64,000 nucleotides of DNA from assembly GCF_014673215.1 (NCBI RefSeq), contig NZ_JACWMS010000003.1:496001-560000 (forward strand), in the 5' to 3' direction. The position numbers and the translations under genes are program-made. The stretch is from Gordonia hankookensis (lineage in GTDB: Bacteria; Actinomycetota; Actinomycetes; Mycobacteriales; Mycobacteriaceae). Below are positions 43,898 to 53,225 of this stretch, piece after piece; position 1 is the first letter of the stretch, and each line of letters begins with the position of its first letter. The notes under the pieces were generated by a model. The model ran no database searches and was not told the origin of the DNA. It saw nothing but the letters and a program-made list of their open reading frames with translations.

Positions 43898-45472
43898 CTA
43901 GCGCTTACGCCAGCCCGCGGCGCCGACCATCTCGGCGACGTCGGTGTATTTGACCCTGGGCCGGCCCTGCGGGAGGCCACGACGCCGCTCACTCGCGTCG
44001 ATGGCCCGCATCCCGCGATATCCGATCACATGTCGCGCCCGTTTGCGCACCAGCGCGGCGAACGCCTTGGACTCCGTGGTCGTTCGCTCGAGTCGACCGC
44101 CTGCGGCATCCCGGATGAAGTCCTCGACCGTCGACTCGGCGCACACCTTGTTGGTGCCGATGCCACCGCTCGGACCCCGCTTTGCCCATCCGAGGACATA
44201 GGCGCCCGGGATCACGGTGCCGTCGTCGTCGAGCATCCGGCCGTCGGTGTTCGGGAACACGCCACGCTCGTGGTCAAAGGGCAGTCCGGCGATCGGAGTC
44301 GACCGGTAGCCGATGGATCGCACCATGAGATCGGCGGCAACGGTGTGTCGGGTGCCGCCGGTCTGCACCGTCACGCCCTCCACACGTTGATCCCCGACGA
44401 TCTCGTCGGGCGAGGTGTGGAAGAGGAAGACGATGCGACGCTTGCTCCGGTCGGCGGGCCCCCGCAGATCCGGGGCATCCGCCGACGGATCGTCGTGGAC
44501 GACGATCTCGACTCCCGGAATGGTCGACAACGCACGATATTCCGCCGATGTATACGCAGCGCTCGCCTGATCACGACGCCCCAGCACCACGACTTCGTGG
44601 ATGTTCTGCTGCTCGAGGATCCGCAATGCACGATCGGCGATGTCGGTGGTGGCGAGGAGTTCCGGCGGCGAGACCAGGATGCGCGCGACGTCGAGCGCGA
44701 CATTGCCCGTGCCGACCACCACGGCGCGACCGGTGCCGTCGACGGGAAGCGGCGGCGCCTCCTTGCCGGGAACCGCGTTGTACCAGGCCACGAGATCGGT
44801 CGCCGACGTCGAACCCGGCAGATCCTCGCCGGGGATGCCCAGTCGACGCGACTCACTCGCGCCGACGGCATAGAACACGGCGTCGAAATGTTGCGCCAGT
44901 TCGGCCGGGGTCACCTGCCCGGGTTCGGTACCGACCTCGACATTGGTCGCCATGGTGACGCGCGGATCGCGGTAGAGCAGATCGAACCCGCGCAGCACTC
45001 CCTTGGTGCCGGGATGATCAGGCGCCACACCGGCACGAACCAGCCCGCCCGGCGTCGGCAACTTGTCGATGACCGTCACGTCGGCCTCGGTCCGGTCCAG
45101 GATCGTCCGGAGCGCATAGCCCCCTGACGGCCCGGTCCCGACCAGCGCAACTCGCAGTCCCGCAGGCAGTTTCGGGATCTCCGGGTATTCGACCTGGTTC
45201 CACCCCGAGGTGATGTCGGTGTTCTTCTTGTAGAAATCCGCGTTGATTTCGATGAACACCTTGTCGCGGGTACCGAGCTTGTCGGCGGGGTAGATCGCAT
45301 CCACCGGGCAGGCATCTGCACAGGCGCCGCAGTCGATGCACGCCTCCGGATCGATGTGCAGGATGTCGGAACTGCCGAAACCGCGTTCCTCGGGAGTCGG
45401 GTGGATACAGTTCACCGGACATACAGACACGCACGCTGCGTCGCTGCAGCAGGACTGGGTGATGACGAACAT
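43898..45472 (-). CDS. Ferredoxin/ferredoxin-NADP+ reductase fusion, FprB-like (copy 2)
   Basis: 524-residue paralogue of the gene at 8423. An N-terminal iron-sulfur domain (QSCCSDAACVSVCPVNCIHPTPEERG, then ACIDCGACADACPVDAI) is joined to an adrenodoxin-reductase-type FAD/NADP domain (VALVGTGPSGGYALRTIL; VVVGTGNVALDVARIL; GWAKRGPSGGIGTNK). The C-terminal extension after residue 455 is basic. The frame opens upstream, but ATG 45472 overlaps the stop of the AurF-like gene (TGATG), so this is the start. It probably supplies electrons to that oxygenase. Confidence 0.93.
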   Translation of the reverse strand: MFVITQSCCSDAACVSVCPVNCIHPTPEERGFGSSDILHIDPEACIDCGACADACPVDAIYPADKLGTRDKVFIEINADFYKKNTDITSGWNQVEYPEIPKLPAGLRVALVGTGPSGGYALRTILDRTEADVTVIDKLPTPGGLVRAGVAPDHPGTKGVLRGFDLLYRDPRVTMATNVEVGTEPGQVTPAELAQHFDAVFYAVGASESRRLGIPGEDLPGSTSATDLVAWYNAVPGKEAPPLPVDGTGRAVVVGTGNVALDVARILVSPPELLATTDIADRALRILEQQNIHEVVVLGRRDQASAAYTSAEYRALSTIPGVEIVVHDDPSADAPDLRGPADRSKRRIVFLFHTSPDEIVGDQRVEGVTVQTGGTRHTVAADLMVRSIGYRSTPIAGLPFDHERGVFPNTDGRMLDDDGTVIPGAYVLGWAKRGPSGGIGTNKVCAESTVEDFIRDAAGGRLERTTTESKAFAALVRKRARHVIGYRGMRAIDASERRRGLPQGRPRVKYTDVAEMVGAAGWRKR

Positions 45473-46431
45473 CAGAGCATGTTCGCTTTCCGGTAGTAGT
45501 GCATCGCCGGACGGGTCAGCAGTCCGACCTCGTCGAGGAACTCCATCAGGTGCGCGCAACTGCTGCGGATCATCGACTGGAAATGTGAGTTCGAGTTCAT
45601 CTCCGCGACTGCACGCTCCGCGTCGAGCCCGGCATCGGCGAACGCCTTCTTCTGCACGAGGCTCGTCACGATCATGTACGCCGCCAGGGAGACGTAGAGC
45701 GCACTGAACTGGCGGCGCGCAAAGCCAACACCCTCCATCGACTCGCGCACCTCTTCACGCGCGAACTTCATGTGGCGCGACTCCTCGAGCACGTGGATCT
45801 CGTTGATGGTCCGAATGAAGTCGAGCACGCGATCATCACGCATGCAGCCGCGCTGGAAGACGTCGAGCACCTCCTCCGCGACGAGAATCCCGGCGTAGGC
45901 GATCTCGTTCTTTGCGGTGCGCTTGAACAGTTTGCCGAGACGTCCCACGGTCTTGGTGGGGCGGTAGGACGTGCCGACCATCTTCTGCGACGCCTTGGCG
46001 AACATGATCGAATGCCGGCACTCGTCGGCGACCTCGGTGAGTGCGAACTGGAACTCCGGGTCGTGATAGGCGCCGAGATACTGATCGCGGATGACCATCT
46101 CCTGCAAGATCATCTCGAACCAGATGCCGATGTTCATGATCGACGCGAACTCGTGACGGGTCACCGAGATGCGCTGTTCCTCGGTCAGCTCGTCCCAGTA
46201 GGCCGTCCCGTACAGCGACGACCACTCCGGACTGCAGCCGTACTTCGTCGGATCCATCGGTTCCGACCAGTCGATCTCGGTCATCGCGTTCCGGGAGAGA
46301 CGCGCAGCCGACGCCAGGAGGCGCTCGGAGACCTCGTTGGCCCCCTGGTCACGCATGCTCACGACGTTGTCCGGGCGAGCTTGATCCGGCGTGCCGCCGT
46401 CGCTCTGCGTCCGTTCCATCGCTGCAGTCAT
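45472..46431 (-). CDS. AurF-type diiron oxygenase (copy 2)
   Basis: 319-residue diiron protein of the AurF family. Metal ligands are E106, E137 and H140 (DECRH), E187 (LVAEEVLD), H213, E217 and H220 (EESRH), the same seven as in copy 1. Outside the metal motifs it differs strongly from copy 1, so the two are old paralogues and not a recent duplication. ATG 46431 follows GGAGG. It is cotranslated with its reductase and divergent from an SDR gene across an operator-like palindrome. Substrate unknown. Confidence 0.9.
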   Translation of the reverse strand: MTAAMERTQSDGGTPDQARPDNVVSMRDQGANEVSERLLASAARLSRNAMTEIDWSEPMDPTKYGCSPEWSSLYGTAYWDELTEEQRISVTRHEFASIMNIGIWFEMILQEMVIRDQYLGAYHDPEFQFALTEVADECRHSIMFAKASQKMVGTSYRPTKTVGRLGKLFKRTAKNEIAYAGILVAEEVLDVFQRGCMRDDRVLDFIRTINEIHVLEESRHMKFAREEVRESMEGVGFARRQFSALYVSLAAYMIVTSLVQKKAFADAGLDAERAVAEMNSNSHFQSMIRSSCAHLMEFLDEVGLLTRPAMHYYRKANML

Positions 46432-46474
46432 CGGATTCGACCTCCAGGTCGTCGGTGAACAACTGTTCTTTCTT

Positions 46475-46509
46475 GACAATGAGCACTGTTATGACAATGC
46501 GTGTTGTCA
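46475..46509. promoter_or_regulatory. Operator-like repeats between AurF copy 2 and the SDR gene
   Basis: TGACAATGCGTGTTGTCA (46492-46509) is an inverted repeat with 6-base arms TGACAA/TTGTCA and a 6-base spacer. A third TGACAAT starts 17 bases before it (46475). On the minus strand CTTGACA also reads as a -35. The layout suits a dimeric TetR- or MarR-type repressor controlling both divergent genes. No regulator gene is adjacent. Confidence 0.6.
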
Positions 46510-46612
46510 AGATAGCATCGGGGTGTGAGGGAGTAAACAGGCTCCGGCCTATACTGACCGGTAACTTAGCGTCGATATCCCTTCTCAACTGGGCAAAGGC
46601 AGGAGAACACAC

Positions 46613-47383
46613 ATGTCATCGATCTTCATTTCCGGCGGTGCGGCGGGTATCGGATTGGCCACCGCCGAGCGCTTCGACCGGGAGGGCTGGACGGTCGGTG
46701 TCTACGACGTCTCGGACGATGCGCTGTCGAAGGTGCAGGCGAATCACCCCGACTGGATCGTCGGAAAGCTCGACGTGCGCGACCACGAGCAGTGGGCCGA
46801 GGCGCTCGCCGACTTCACCTCCCACACCGACGGCCGTCTCGACGTGCTCGACAACAACGCGGGCATCCTCGTCGAGGGGCCCCTGCACGAGATCTCACCC
46901 GACGCCGTGCGACGTCAGATCGACATCGATGCCCTCGGCGTGGCCCTGGGAGCTCAAGCGGCGTTTCCGTACTTGAAGGCGACACCGGGTGCGCACCTGG
47001 TCAACATCGCCTCGGCCTCGGCGATCTACGGCCAGCCCGGTATCGCCACCTACAGCGCCACCAAGTTCTTCGTCGGCGGCCTGACCGAGGCCCTGGAACT
47101 GGAATGGGAGCGCGACGACATCCGGGTCGTCGGCATCTGGCCGCTGTGGGCGAAGACCGCACTCGCCGACAACGACGCCAAGTCGACAAAGACTCTCGGC
47201 GTGCGGATCACCCCCGAGCAGGTCGCCGAGAAGGTCTGGGAGTCAGTGCATCCGACCCGGCAGGACAAACTCCTGCACCGCACCAGCTACTCGGTGGGGG
47301 CGCAGACGCTGTTCCTCGGCAACGCCGCGAAGTTCATCCCGAACTTCCTCAACCGGGCCGTCAACAAGTACATCGCCCAGTAG
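46613..47383 (+). CDS. Short-chain dehydrogenase/reductase
   Basis: 256-residue SDR. The cofactor loop is GGAAGIG (residues 8-14) and the active site is IASASAIYG with catalytic YSATK near 146-150; NNAG is at 81-84. The Asp after strand 2 (YDVSD) suggests NAD(H). AGGAG eight bases before ATG 46613 is a good ribosome-binding site. It is divergent from the AurF copy 2 operon and may share its regulator, so it could act in the same pathway. The substrate is not predictable. Confidence 0.9.
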   Translation: MSSIFISGGAAGIGLATAERFDREGWTVGVYDVSDDALSKVQANHPDWIVGKLDVRDHEQWAEALADFTSHTDGRLDVLDNNAGILVEGPLHEISPDAVRRQIDIDALGVALGAQAAFPYLKATPGAHLVNIASASAIYGQPGIATYSATKFFVGGLTEALELEWERDDIRVVGIWPLWAKTALADNDAKSTKTLGVRITPEQVAEKVWESVHPTRQDKLLHRTSYSVGAQTLFLGNAAKFIPNFLNRAVNKYIAQ

Positions 47384-47493
47384 GACCAGCCACCGTTGAA
47401 CGTCCTCGAGTAGGGGCGGCACGGCCGGCAGCCGGCGACGGAACCGTCACACGTCGATCGGTCTGATCAGCGCGGCTCAATTACTCGAGACGG

Positions 47494-48120
47494 TCAGTGT
47501 CGACGCCACAGACCGCTCGGCGCGGTCGGCAGCTGCAAGCCGAACACCAGTCCCGTGATCCGCAGGCCGGTGGCGACCACGGTGCCGACCACCAGCCATA
47601 TCCAGGTGGGTGCCGACGAACAGGTGGCGCCGACGCCGACGACCCCGGCTCCGAGGAGGGCCGGTACCGCGTAGAGATCGGCGGGTTGCAGCAACAACGG
47701 GATCTCGTTGGCGAGGACATCGCGCAGGATGCCGCCGCCCACCGCTGTCAACAGCCCGATGAGGGTGGCGGCGAATGCGCTCGCGTGCTGGTCGATCGCG
47801 ATGGATGCACCGCTGGTGGCGAACAGGCCCATCCCGATCGCATCCAGCAGCAGGACGCTGCGGCGTAGCTCGGAGAAGGCCGGGTGGAAGAAGAAGACCA
47901 CGAGACTTGCCGAGGTGGCGACGACGATCGGCGGCCAGTTCTGGATCGAGGTCGGTGGTGTGATCCCGAGCAGGACGTCGCGGAGGATGCCGCCACCGAC
48001 GCCGGTCAGTGCTCCGACGGTCAGAATGCCCCAGAGATCGAAATCCTTGCGCACACCCAGCAGGGCACCGGATGCGGCGAACACGACGATCCCGATGTCG
48101 TTGAGGATGTCTTGCAGCAC
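47494..48120 (-). CDS. TRIC-type cation channel (UPF0126)
   Basis: 208-residue membrane protein with seven helices in two related halves. Each half ends with the GGGILRDVL motif (43-51 and again near 130). Such bacterial TRIC proteins conduct potassium as trimers, while older annotation calls them UPF0126. It starts at GTG 48120. A C-terminal LRITGLVFGLQLP segment closes helix 7. No operon partner is evident. Confidence 0.88.
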   Translation of the reverse strand: MLQDILNDIGIVVFAASGALLGVRKDFDLWGILTVGALTGVGGGILRDVLLGITPPTSIQNWPPIVVATSASLVVFFFHPAFSELRRSVLLLDAIGMGLFATSGASIAIDQHASAFAATLIGLLTAVGGGILRDVLANEIPLLLQPADLYAVPALLGAGVVGVGATCSSAPTWIWLVVGTVVATGLRITGLVFGLQLPTAPSGLWRRH

Positions 48121-48151
48121 CCGATCATGGTGTCAGCAGCAGGTGAGCACA

Positions 48152-48187
48152 ACAACGACCGCCCCGGCGGGCCGGGGCGGTCGTTGT
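48152..48187 (-). terminator. Terminator between rpmF and the TRIC gene
   Basis: ACAACGACCGCCCCGGC (48152-48168) pairs perfectly with GCCGGGGCGGTCGTTGT (48171-48187). The 17-base stem lies after the rpmF stop and before the TRIC start, so it mainly ends rpmF transcripts. Confidence 0.88.
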
Positions 48188-48234
48188 GAAAGTATTCGCG
48201 GCTTCGACGTGATGTCGAAGTCAGCGAGATGCGC

Positions 48235-48408
48235 TCAGCGGCGATCCAGGTCGATGATGCCGGCCTTGGCCGCCTTCACGAGACGACGCGGAATGCGCTG
48301 TGCGACTCCGTTCACCTTCACCTCTTGCAATGCCGGGTTGTCCGCTTTCCACTGCGAACGACGGCTGCGGGTGTTCGCCCGCGACATCCGGCGCTTGGGT
48401 ACAGCCAT
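48235..48408 (-). CDS. rpmF: Ribosomal protein L32
   Basis: 57-residue L32 with the standard [20 protein letters not shown] start. It has no cysteines, as in mycobacterial RpmF, so it does not bind zinc. GGAGAGGG upstream of ATG 48408 sets the start. It is alone and followed by a perfect terminator; in M. tuberculosis it is next to mprA, but here 13 kb of nitrogen and redox genes intervene. Confidence 0.95.
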   Translation of the reverse strand: MAVPKRRMSRANTRSRRSQWKADNPALQEVKVNGVAQRIPRRLVKAAKAGIIDLDRR

Positions 48409-48583
48409 GGTTGAGCCCTCTCCTACGTGCGAGTCTGTGGGGACCGTCCGGCATGACTGCCGGTAGGTCCCGTCGATCCGTGCGCCCGGACTGTCACAGC
48501 TTTCGAGCCGGTCAGGCGCGGCACACAACCTCCCCAGACTACCGGCCCGCGGCCCAAGCACCAAAACGTCGTTCCCGCCGGGT

Positions 48584-49351
48584 CTAGGACGACGTGGCGA
48601 ACGCTCCGATGATCAGCACGATCAGCGCGATCAGCAGGAAGATCACCACCAAGGCGATGGAGATCCAGCCGAGGATGACTCCGGCCTTGGCCATGCCCTC
48701 GCCGTCCTGCGTTCCCGCCGAGGCCTCGATCTCATCGCGGGCCGAGTTGCCCAGGATCACCGCAACCACACCGAACACACCAGGACAGACGAGGAAGGAT
48801 CCGATACCACAGATCAGAGCCGCGATCGCCTTGCCGTTGGTCTGACGGATCCCCGGGTAGCCCGCGCCGTAGGGTGCCCCGTACTGCGGTGGTGCCCCGT
48901 ACTGCGGCGTGCCGTACTGGGGTGCCGAGCCGTACTGGGGCGATGCCCCGTACTGCGGTCCCGAGCCGTACTGCGGAGTCGTTCCATGCTGCGGTCCCGA
49001 GCCGTACTGGGGCGATGCCCCGTATTGCTGTGCCGAGCCGTATTGCTGTGCCGAACCGTACTGCTGTGCCGAACCGTACTGCGGGGTCGTCCCGTATCCG
49101 GTCGTGTCACCTTGCCCGGACCCCGTTCCGTATCCGGACTCCGGCCCGTACTGGGATCCCGCGCCGGACTGGGATCCGGCGCCGTGTTGCGGGCCGGCGC
49201 CGTACGATTGCCAGCCCTCGGGATGGGGTGCCTGGGACTCCGGCGGTGTGGCCCGGTCGGTTGCGGGTGACCGATCGGTCACCGGCTCGGTCTGGTCACC
49301 GGCCTCGTGATCGTCCTGTGGATTCTGGGGGCCGTCGGTCGGATTCGTCAT
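48584..49351 (-). CDS. DUF4190 membrane protein with Tyr/Gln/Gly repeat domain
   Basis: 255-residue protein. Residues 1-160 are disordered, with about fifteen copies of a QYG unit (QYGSA, QYGAS, QYGTT). The last 85 residues are a DUF4190 membrane unit with two helices ([34 protein letters not shown] and [29 protein letters not shown]). ATG 49351 is chosen because upstream in-frame codons are not supported. The repetitive DNA is a slippage-prone tract. Function unknown; similar proteins are common in mycolata. Confidence 0.8.
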   Translation of the reverse strand: MTNPTDGPQNPQDDHEAGDQTEPVTDRSPATDRATPPESQAPHPEGWQSYGAGPQHGAGSQSGAGSQYGPESGYGTGSGQGDTTGYGTTPQYGSAQQYGSAQQYGSAQQYGASPQYGSGPQHGTTPQYGSGPQYGASPQYGSAPQYGTPQYGAPPQYGAPYGAGYPGIRQTNGKAIAALICGIGSFLVCPGVFGVVAVILGNSARDEIEASAGTQDGEGMAKAGVILGWISIALVVIFLLIALIVLIIGAFATSS

Positions 49352-49449
49352 CGAATGGTCCTTTCCACGATGCCCAGCGTATGCGAACGGATGGGTCATC
49401 AGATCCGGGTCAGCGGCGACCCACCACCGATGGGGCACCTGCGAACGTC

Positions 49450-50427
49450 GTGTCCCGCCTGGTGAATACACTCGGCCCGGTGTCAGGCGTGGTCTCGGGC
49501 TTCACCGTCATCTTCATCATGGTGGGGATCGGCTACCTGTTGGGGCGTACCCGTGTGCTCGGCGACAGCGCCCACGAGGTGTTGTCCCGGCTCGTCTTCT
49601 TCGTGTGCACACCCGCCCTGCTGTTCCACTCGCTGATCACGTCGGACCTGTCCGTCATCTTCTCGACGACGCTGGTCATCGCCGGTGGCAGCGCACTCGC
49701 CATCGGCGTGATCTACGTGGTGGTCGCACGGTTGTGGCTTCGAGCCGAGATCCCCGAGCTCGCGATCGGCGGCCTCGCGTCGTCGTACGTGAACAGCGTG
49801 AACCTCGGCCTTCCGATCGCCATCTTCGTCCTCGACGACGCGTCGTTCATCGCGCCTCTCCTGCTGTTCCAGATCCTGGTGTACTCGCCGATGGCCTTGA
49901 TCACCCTCGACCTCACGGTCACCGATCCGGCGACCGGGACGGCACCACGTACGTCCACTGTCCGAGATGCCGTGGTCGCGCCCCTGACCAACCCGATCGT
50001 CGTCGGCGGTGTGGCCGGACTGGTGATCTCCGCGGTCGGCTGGATGCCGCCCGCCGCGATCATGGAGCCGATGAAGATGTTGGGCAACGCGTCGGTGCCC
50101 GGCGCCCTGCTCGCGTTCGGACTGTCGTTGACCGGCGTCGCCGTCTTCAAGAAGGGCCAGAGCCCCCGCCGGGCGATCGCGCTGGCCTCGGTCCTCAAGG
50201 TGGTGGCGATGCCCGCGCTTGTCTACGTCGTGGCCCGGTGGGGATTCGGTGAAACGGGTCATCAGTTGTTCGCCCAGGTGGTGATCGCCGCTCTGCCGAC
50301 AGCCCAGAATGTCCTCGTCTACGCGACACGGTATCGACGAGGGCAGATCATGGCCCGCGACACCGCGTTGATCACCACGCTGGCGTCCATTCCGGTGATC
50401 GGGGTGATCGCCTTTCTGCTCGCGTGA
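49450..50427 (+). CDS. AEC-family transporter
   Basis: About 325-residue auxin-efflux-carrier-type transporter with ten helices. It begins GFTVIFIMVGIGYLLGRTRVL and contains the conserved LASSYVNSVNLGLPIAIFVL and NASVPGALLAFGLSLTG blocks. GTG 49450, 49462 and 49480 are all in frame; none has a clear ribosome-binding site, so the N-terminus is uncertain. It is divergent from the DUF4190 gene and ends one base from the convergent DUF1707 gene. The substrate is unknown; malate and amino acids are family precedents. Confidence 0.85.
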   Translation: MSRLVNTLGPVSGVVSGFTVIFIMVGIGYLLGRTRVLGDSAHEVLSRLVFFVCTPALLFHSLITSDLSVIFSTTLVIAGGSALAIGVIYVVVARLWLRAEIPELAIGGLASSYVNSVNLGLPIAIFVLDDASFIAPLLLFQILVYSPMALITLDLTVTDPATGTAPRTSTVRDAVVAPLTNPIVVGGVAGLVISAVGWMPPAAIMEPMKMLGNASVPGALLAFGLSLTGVAVFKKGQSPRRAIALASVLKVVAMPALVYVVARWGFGETGHQLFAQVVIAALPTAQNVLVYATRYRRGQIMARDTALITTLASIPVIGVIAFLLA

Positions 50428-50428
50428 G

Positions 50429-51070
50429 CTAGGACGGTGTCCGCTGTTTGCGGTCCTTGCGCTTGACCTCGACGCCGCCCATCAACGCGAACCCGACGAC
50501 ACGGACCGTCGGCGCACCCGGCATGCCCGGTCCCGACGCACGGCCACCGAATCCGCCCATGATCGGCCAGCCGTTGACCTCGACGGCGACATCGGGTGGC
50601 ACGGTGATGTCGACGGCCCCCATGATCGCGGTACAGCGGATGGTGAGGACCGCAGCGGTGAATTCGGCCTCCCTGAGGTCGATCTCCACGGAGCCCATGA
50701 TCGCGGTGGCCGTGATGGAGTCCGCCACCACGACGGTGCCCTTGATCTCCGCGGCCGACATCAGCGCGAATCGATGTGCCACCGGTGAGCGCCCCGAGCC
50801 CGGGACGACCCGACTGACGGAGGGTTCACCGACGAACGGCATCGGCACCCCGAGTTGCCCAACCGGGAGATCGTCGGTGAGCTCGTCGAGCTCACCGAAC
50901 GTCTTTGCCGAGACGGCCTTCCCCGCGCGTTCCTCGTACTCGGCAGGCGAGAGGCTGCCACTGGCCATCGCGGCGGACAGGATCTGGTGCACGAGTTCAC
51001 GATCGGTGTCGGCGGCCCGCAGACGAGCTCGGCGGTCGTCGGGGGCCGGTAGATCCTCGGGGGTTGTCAC
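50429..51070 (-). CDS. DUF1707 / cell-wall-active antibiotic response-like protein
   Basis: 213-residue protein. The N-terminal DUF1707 domain (LRAADTDRELVHQILSAAMASGSLSPAEYEERAG) is a short SHOCT-like helix pair common in actinobacterial membrane stress genes. The C-terminal half is a LiaF-like beta domain with repeated ALMGGVE/AIMGSVEIDL strands, as in proteins of cell-wall stress systems. It has no membrane helix. It starts at GTG 51070 and converges on the AEC transporter. Confidence 0.82.
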   Translation of the reverse strand: MTTPEDLPAPDDRRARLRAADTDRELVHQILSAAMASGSLSPAEYEERAGKAVSAKTFGELDELTDDLPVGQLGVPMPFVGEPSVSRVVPGSGRSPVAHRFALMSAAEIKGTVVVADSITATAIMGSVEIDLREAEFTAAVLTIRCTAIMGAVDITVPPDVAVEVNGWPIMGGFGGRASGPGMPGAPTVRVVGFALMGGVEVKRKDRKQRTPS

Positions 51071-51194
51071 AGGGTTCGAGCCTAGTGGGCGTCCACGGGC
51101 GCGACCACCCTGATTTTCGCCGTTTGCCAGACCGGGATCACCCTACTGGCCAGGCACCCAGGAAACCCTGATCCGCCACCCTGAGAAGCTCGAT

Positions 51195-53192
51195 TCATCG
51201 TCGATGGCCGCGCCGCGATCGCAGGTAGTCCCCGACGACAGCGGCTCCGAGTCCGTCGACGTCCGGCGCGACCACACGGCCACCGATCCGGCGGGCGATC
51301 TGATCCATGAAATGCGCCAACCCGGGATCCTCGCCGAGCCGGAAGAACGTCACCTGCGCCCCGAGCCGCGACACATGGTCGAGTTCGCGGACGGTGACCG
51401 CAATCGTCTGCGGGTGTGGCGGATAGAAGAAGAACGGTTCGCCGCTGGGATCGAGATGCGCCGTCGGTTCGCCGTCGGTGACGACGAGGACCACCGGTTG
51501 CGCATTCGGGAACCGGCGGAGGTGACGCTGGGCGAGCAGCAGGGCGTGATGCAGGTTGGTCCCCTGCTCCATCCGCGGCTGCAGCCCGGTCAGCTCGGCG
51601 ATGTCGATGGACCTGGCATACCTGCCGAATGCGATGAGATGCAGTTCGTCGCTGCGGAAGCGCGTGGAGATCAGGTGATTGAGCGCGATGGCGGTGCGCT
51701 TCATGGGCGTCCACCGGCCCTCCATCTCCATCGAGAACGAGGTGTCCACCAGCAGCACGACGGCGGCCTGCGTGCGGGCCTCGGTCTCGGCGACCTCCAC
51801 GTCGCGGACGTCGATACGCACGCCGCCCCGGGCCATCTCCGCCGACATCAGCGACGGCTCGTCACTCTCTGAAACGGTGCGCAACACCGCGTTCGACACC
51901 GTACGGGTCACGTCCCAGGGGTCGGTGTCGCCGAACTCCCATTCGCGCGAGGCCCCCGTCGGCTCCCCGAGGGCACCGGTTCGGCGGGTCTGCCGGTCTC
52001 CGCGTCCCGACAGTTGCTCGGCGATGTCGCGGAAGATCGACTCTCCGAGCTGCCGCATGGCCTTCGGACTCAGCCGCAATTGTCCGTCCGAGGTGCGATC
52101 GAAGAATCCCTCCTCGGACAAGGCCTTCTCCAGTTCGGCGAGGCGTTGCGCGTCGACCGCGGCCTCGTCGCCGAGCTGGCGGGCCAGGGCATCGAGGTCG
52201 AGGTCGTCCATCTGAGCACCGGCGTATTGCTGGGACAGCTGCTCGCTGAGAGCCTCCAGCTCGGAAATGTCACGCAAGGCGGCGGCCCCCTGCCCCAGGC
52301 CCATCTGCTGCTCGCCCGAGAATGACTGCGCGTTGTCCCAGTCGAGACCCGGCCTCGCCTCACGCAGTGCCGAATCCATCTGCGACAGCTGGCTCATCAG
52401 CTCCGGCGATCCGAAAGCCTGCTGGGCCAGCTGATCCAGTTCCGCGCGTTGTTCGGGTGTCAGCGAGTTGTAGAACTGCTGAGCCGCGGCAGCACGCTGC
52501 GCCAGCGAATCGATGAGTTCGGATGTGTTACGGGGATTCTCCGGAAAGAAGTCCCCGTGCTTGCCCATGAACTCGTCGAACTGCTCGGTGGTGTCCTCAC
52601 CGCGGTTGTGCGCATCGAGCAACTCGTTGAGATCGGAGAGCATCTCCGAGATACGTTGCCGGTCCTGCTCATTCGCGCCTTCCAGGGCTTCCTTCATCCC
52701 CGCGAAACGCTGGTCGAGGAGTTCGCGCCCGAGCAGATCCTTGATCTTCTCGTAGTCCTCCCGCGCCTGCGGGCTGCGCCAATCGTATTCCGACAGTTCC
52801 TCAACGGCCTGCGCGGTCGACGGGGGAAGACTGCCGATCTGCATCTCCTTGAACCGCGCGTCGTCGTCGAGGTCGCGCGCGAGTTGCTTGCGCTCCTCGA
52901 GGACCGCACGGTCGAGAAGCTCGCGGATCTCGGCGAAGGTACCGTCGAGATTCCGCTGCTTCAGCAACTCCTGACGACGGCGTTCGGCTTGCTCGCGGAG
53001 CTTGTCCAGCCCTCGCATGTCCGGCGTACCGCGACGGAGGAACTCTCGCAGGGCACGCTGCGGCGAGGTGCCGGCCATGACGTCGTCGCCGATGTCCCGC
53101 AACGCTTCCCGGAGGTCGACCGGCGGAGCCAGCGGATCCGGGCCACCGACATAACGCTGATACCGCGATCGGTGGAAACTCTTGTGCACCAT
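51195..53192 (-). CDS. VWA-domain protein partner of the AAA+ ATPase
   Basis: 665-residue protein. Residues 1-430 are helical, charged and rich in Glu, Gln and Arg (EELSEYDWRSPQAREDYEKIKDLLGRELLDQRF...), with coiled-coil character. A C-terminal von Willebrand A domain follows, with the MIDAS motif DTSFSM near 470 and TDGEPTAH later. It is cotranscribed with an AAA+ ATPase 33 bases upstream. Such MoxR/VWA pairs act as chaperones that load metals or assemble complexes; M. tuberculosis Rv0958-Rv0959 are homologous. The client is unknown. Confidence 0.9.
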   Translation of the reverse strand: MVHKSFHRSRYQRYVGGPDPLAPPVDLREALRDIGDDVMAGTSPQRALREFLRRGTPDMRGLDKLREQAERRRQELLKQRNLDGTFAEIRELLDRAVLEERKQLARDLDDDARFKEMQIGSLPPSTAQAVEELSEYDWRSPQAREDYEKIKDLLGRELLDQRFAGMKEALEGANEQDRQRISEMLSDLNELLDAHNRGEDTTEQFDEFMGKHGDFFPENPRNTSELIDSLAQRAAAAQQFYNSLTPEQRAELDQLAQQAFGSPELMSQLSQMDSALREARPGLDWDNAQSFSGEQQMGLGQGAAALRDISELEALSEQLSQQYAGAQMDDLDLDALARQLGDEAAVDAQRLAELEKALSEEGFFDRTSDGQLRLSPKAMRQLGESIFRDIAEQLSGRGDRQTRRTGALGEPTGASREWEFGDTDPWDVTRTVSNAVLRTVSESDEPSLMSAEMARGGVRIDVRDVEVAETEARTQAAVVLLVDTSFSMEMEGRWTPMKRTAIALNHLISTRFRSDELHLIAFGRYARSIDIAELTGLQPRMEQGTNLHHALLLAQRHLRRFPNAQPVVLVVTDGEPTAHLDPSGEPFFFYPPHPQTIAVTVRELDHVSRLGAQVTFFRLGEDPGLAHFMDQIARRIGGRVVAPDVDGLGAAVVGDYLRSRRGHRR

Positions 53193-53225
53193 GGTGTTCG
53201 GCTCCCGTTTCTCCAGCGGTCGAAC

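Noticed and set aside
47494..48120. Plus-strand coding region opposite the TRIC gene
   Set aside because: The minus-strand frame has helix patterning and the duplicated GGGILRDVL motif; the opposite frame has none.
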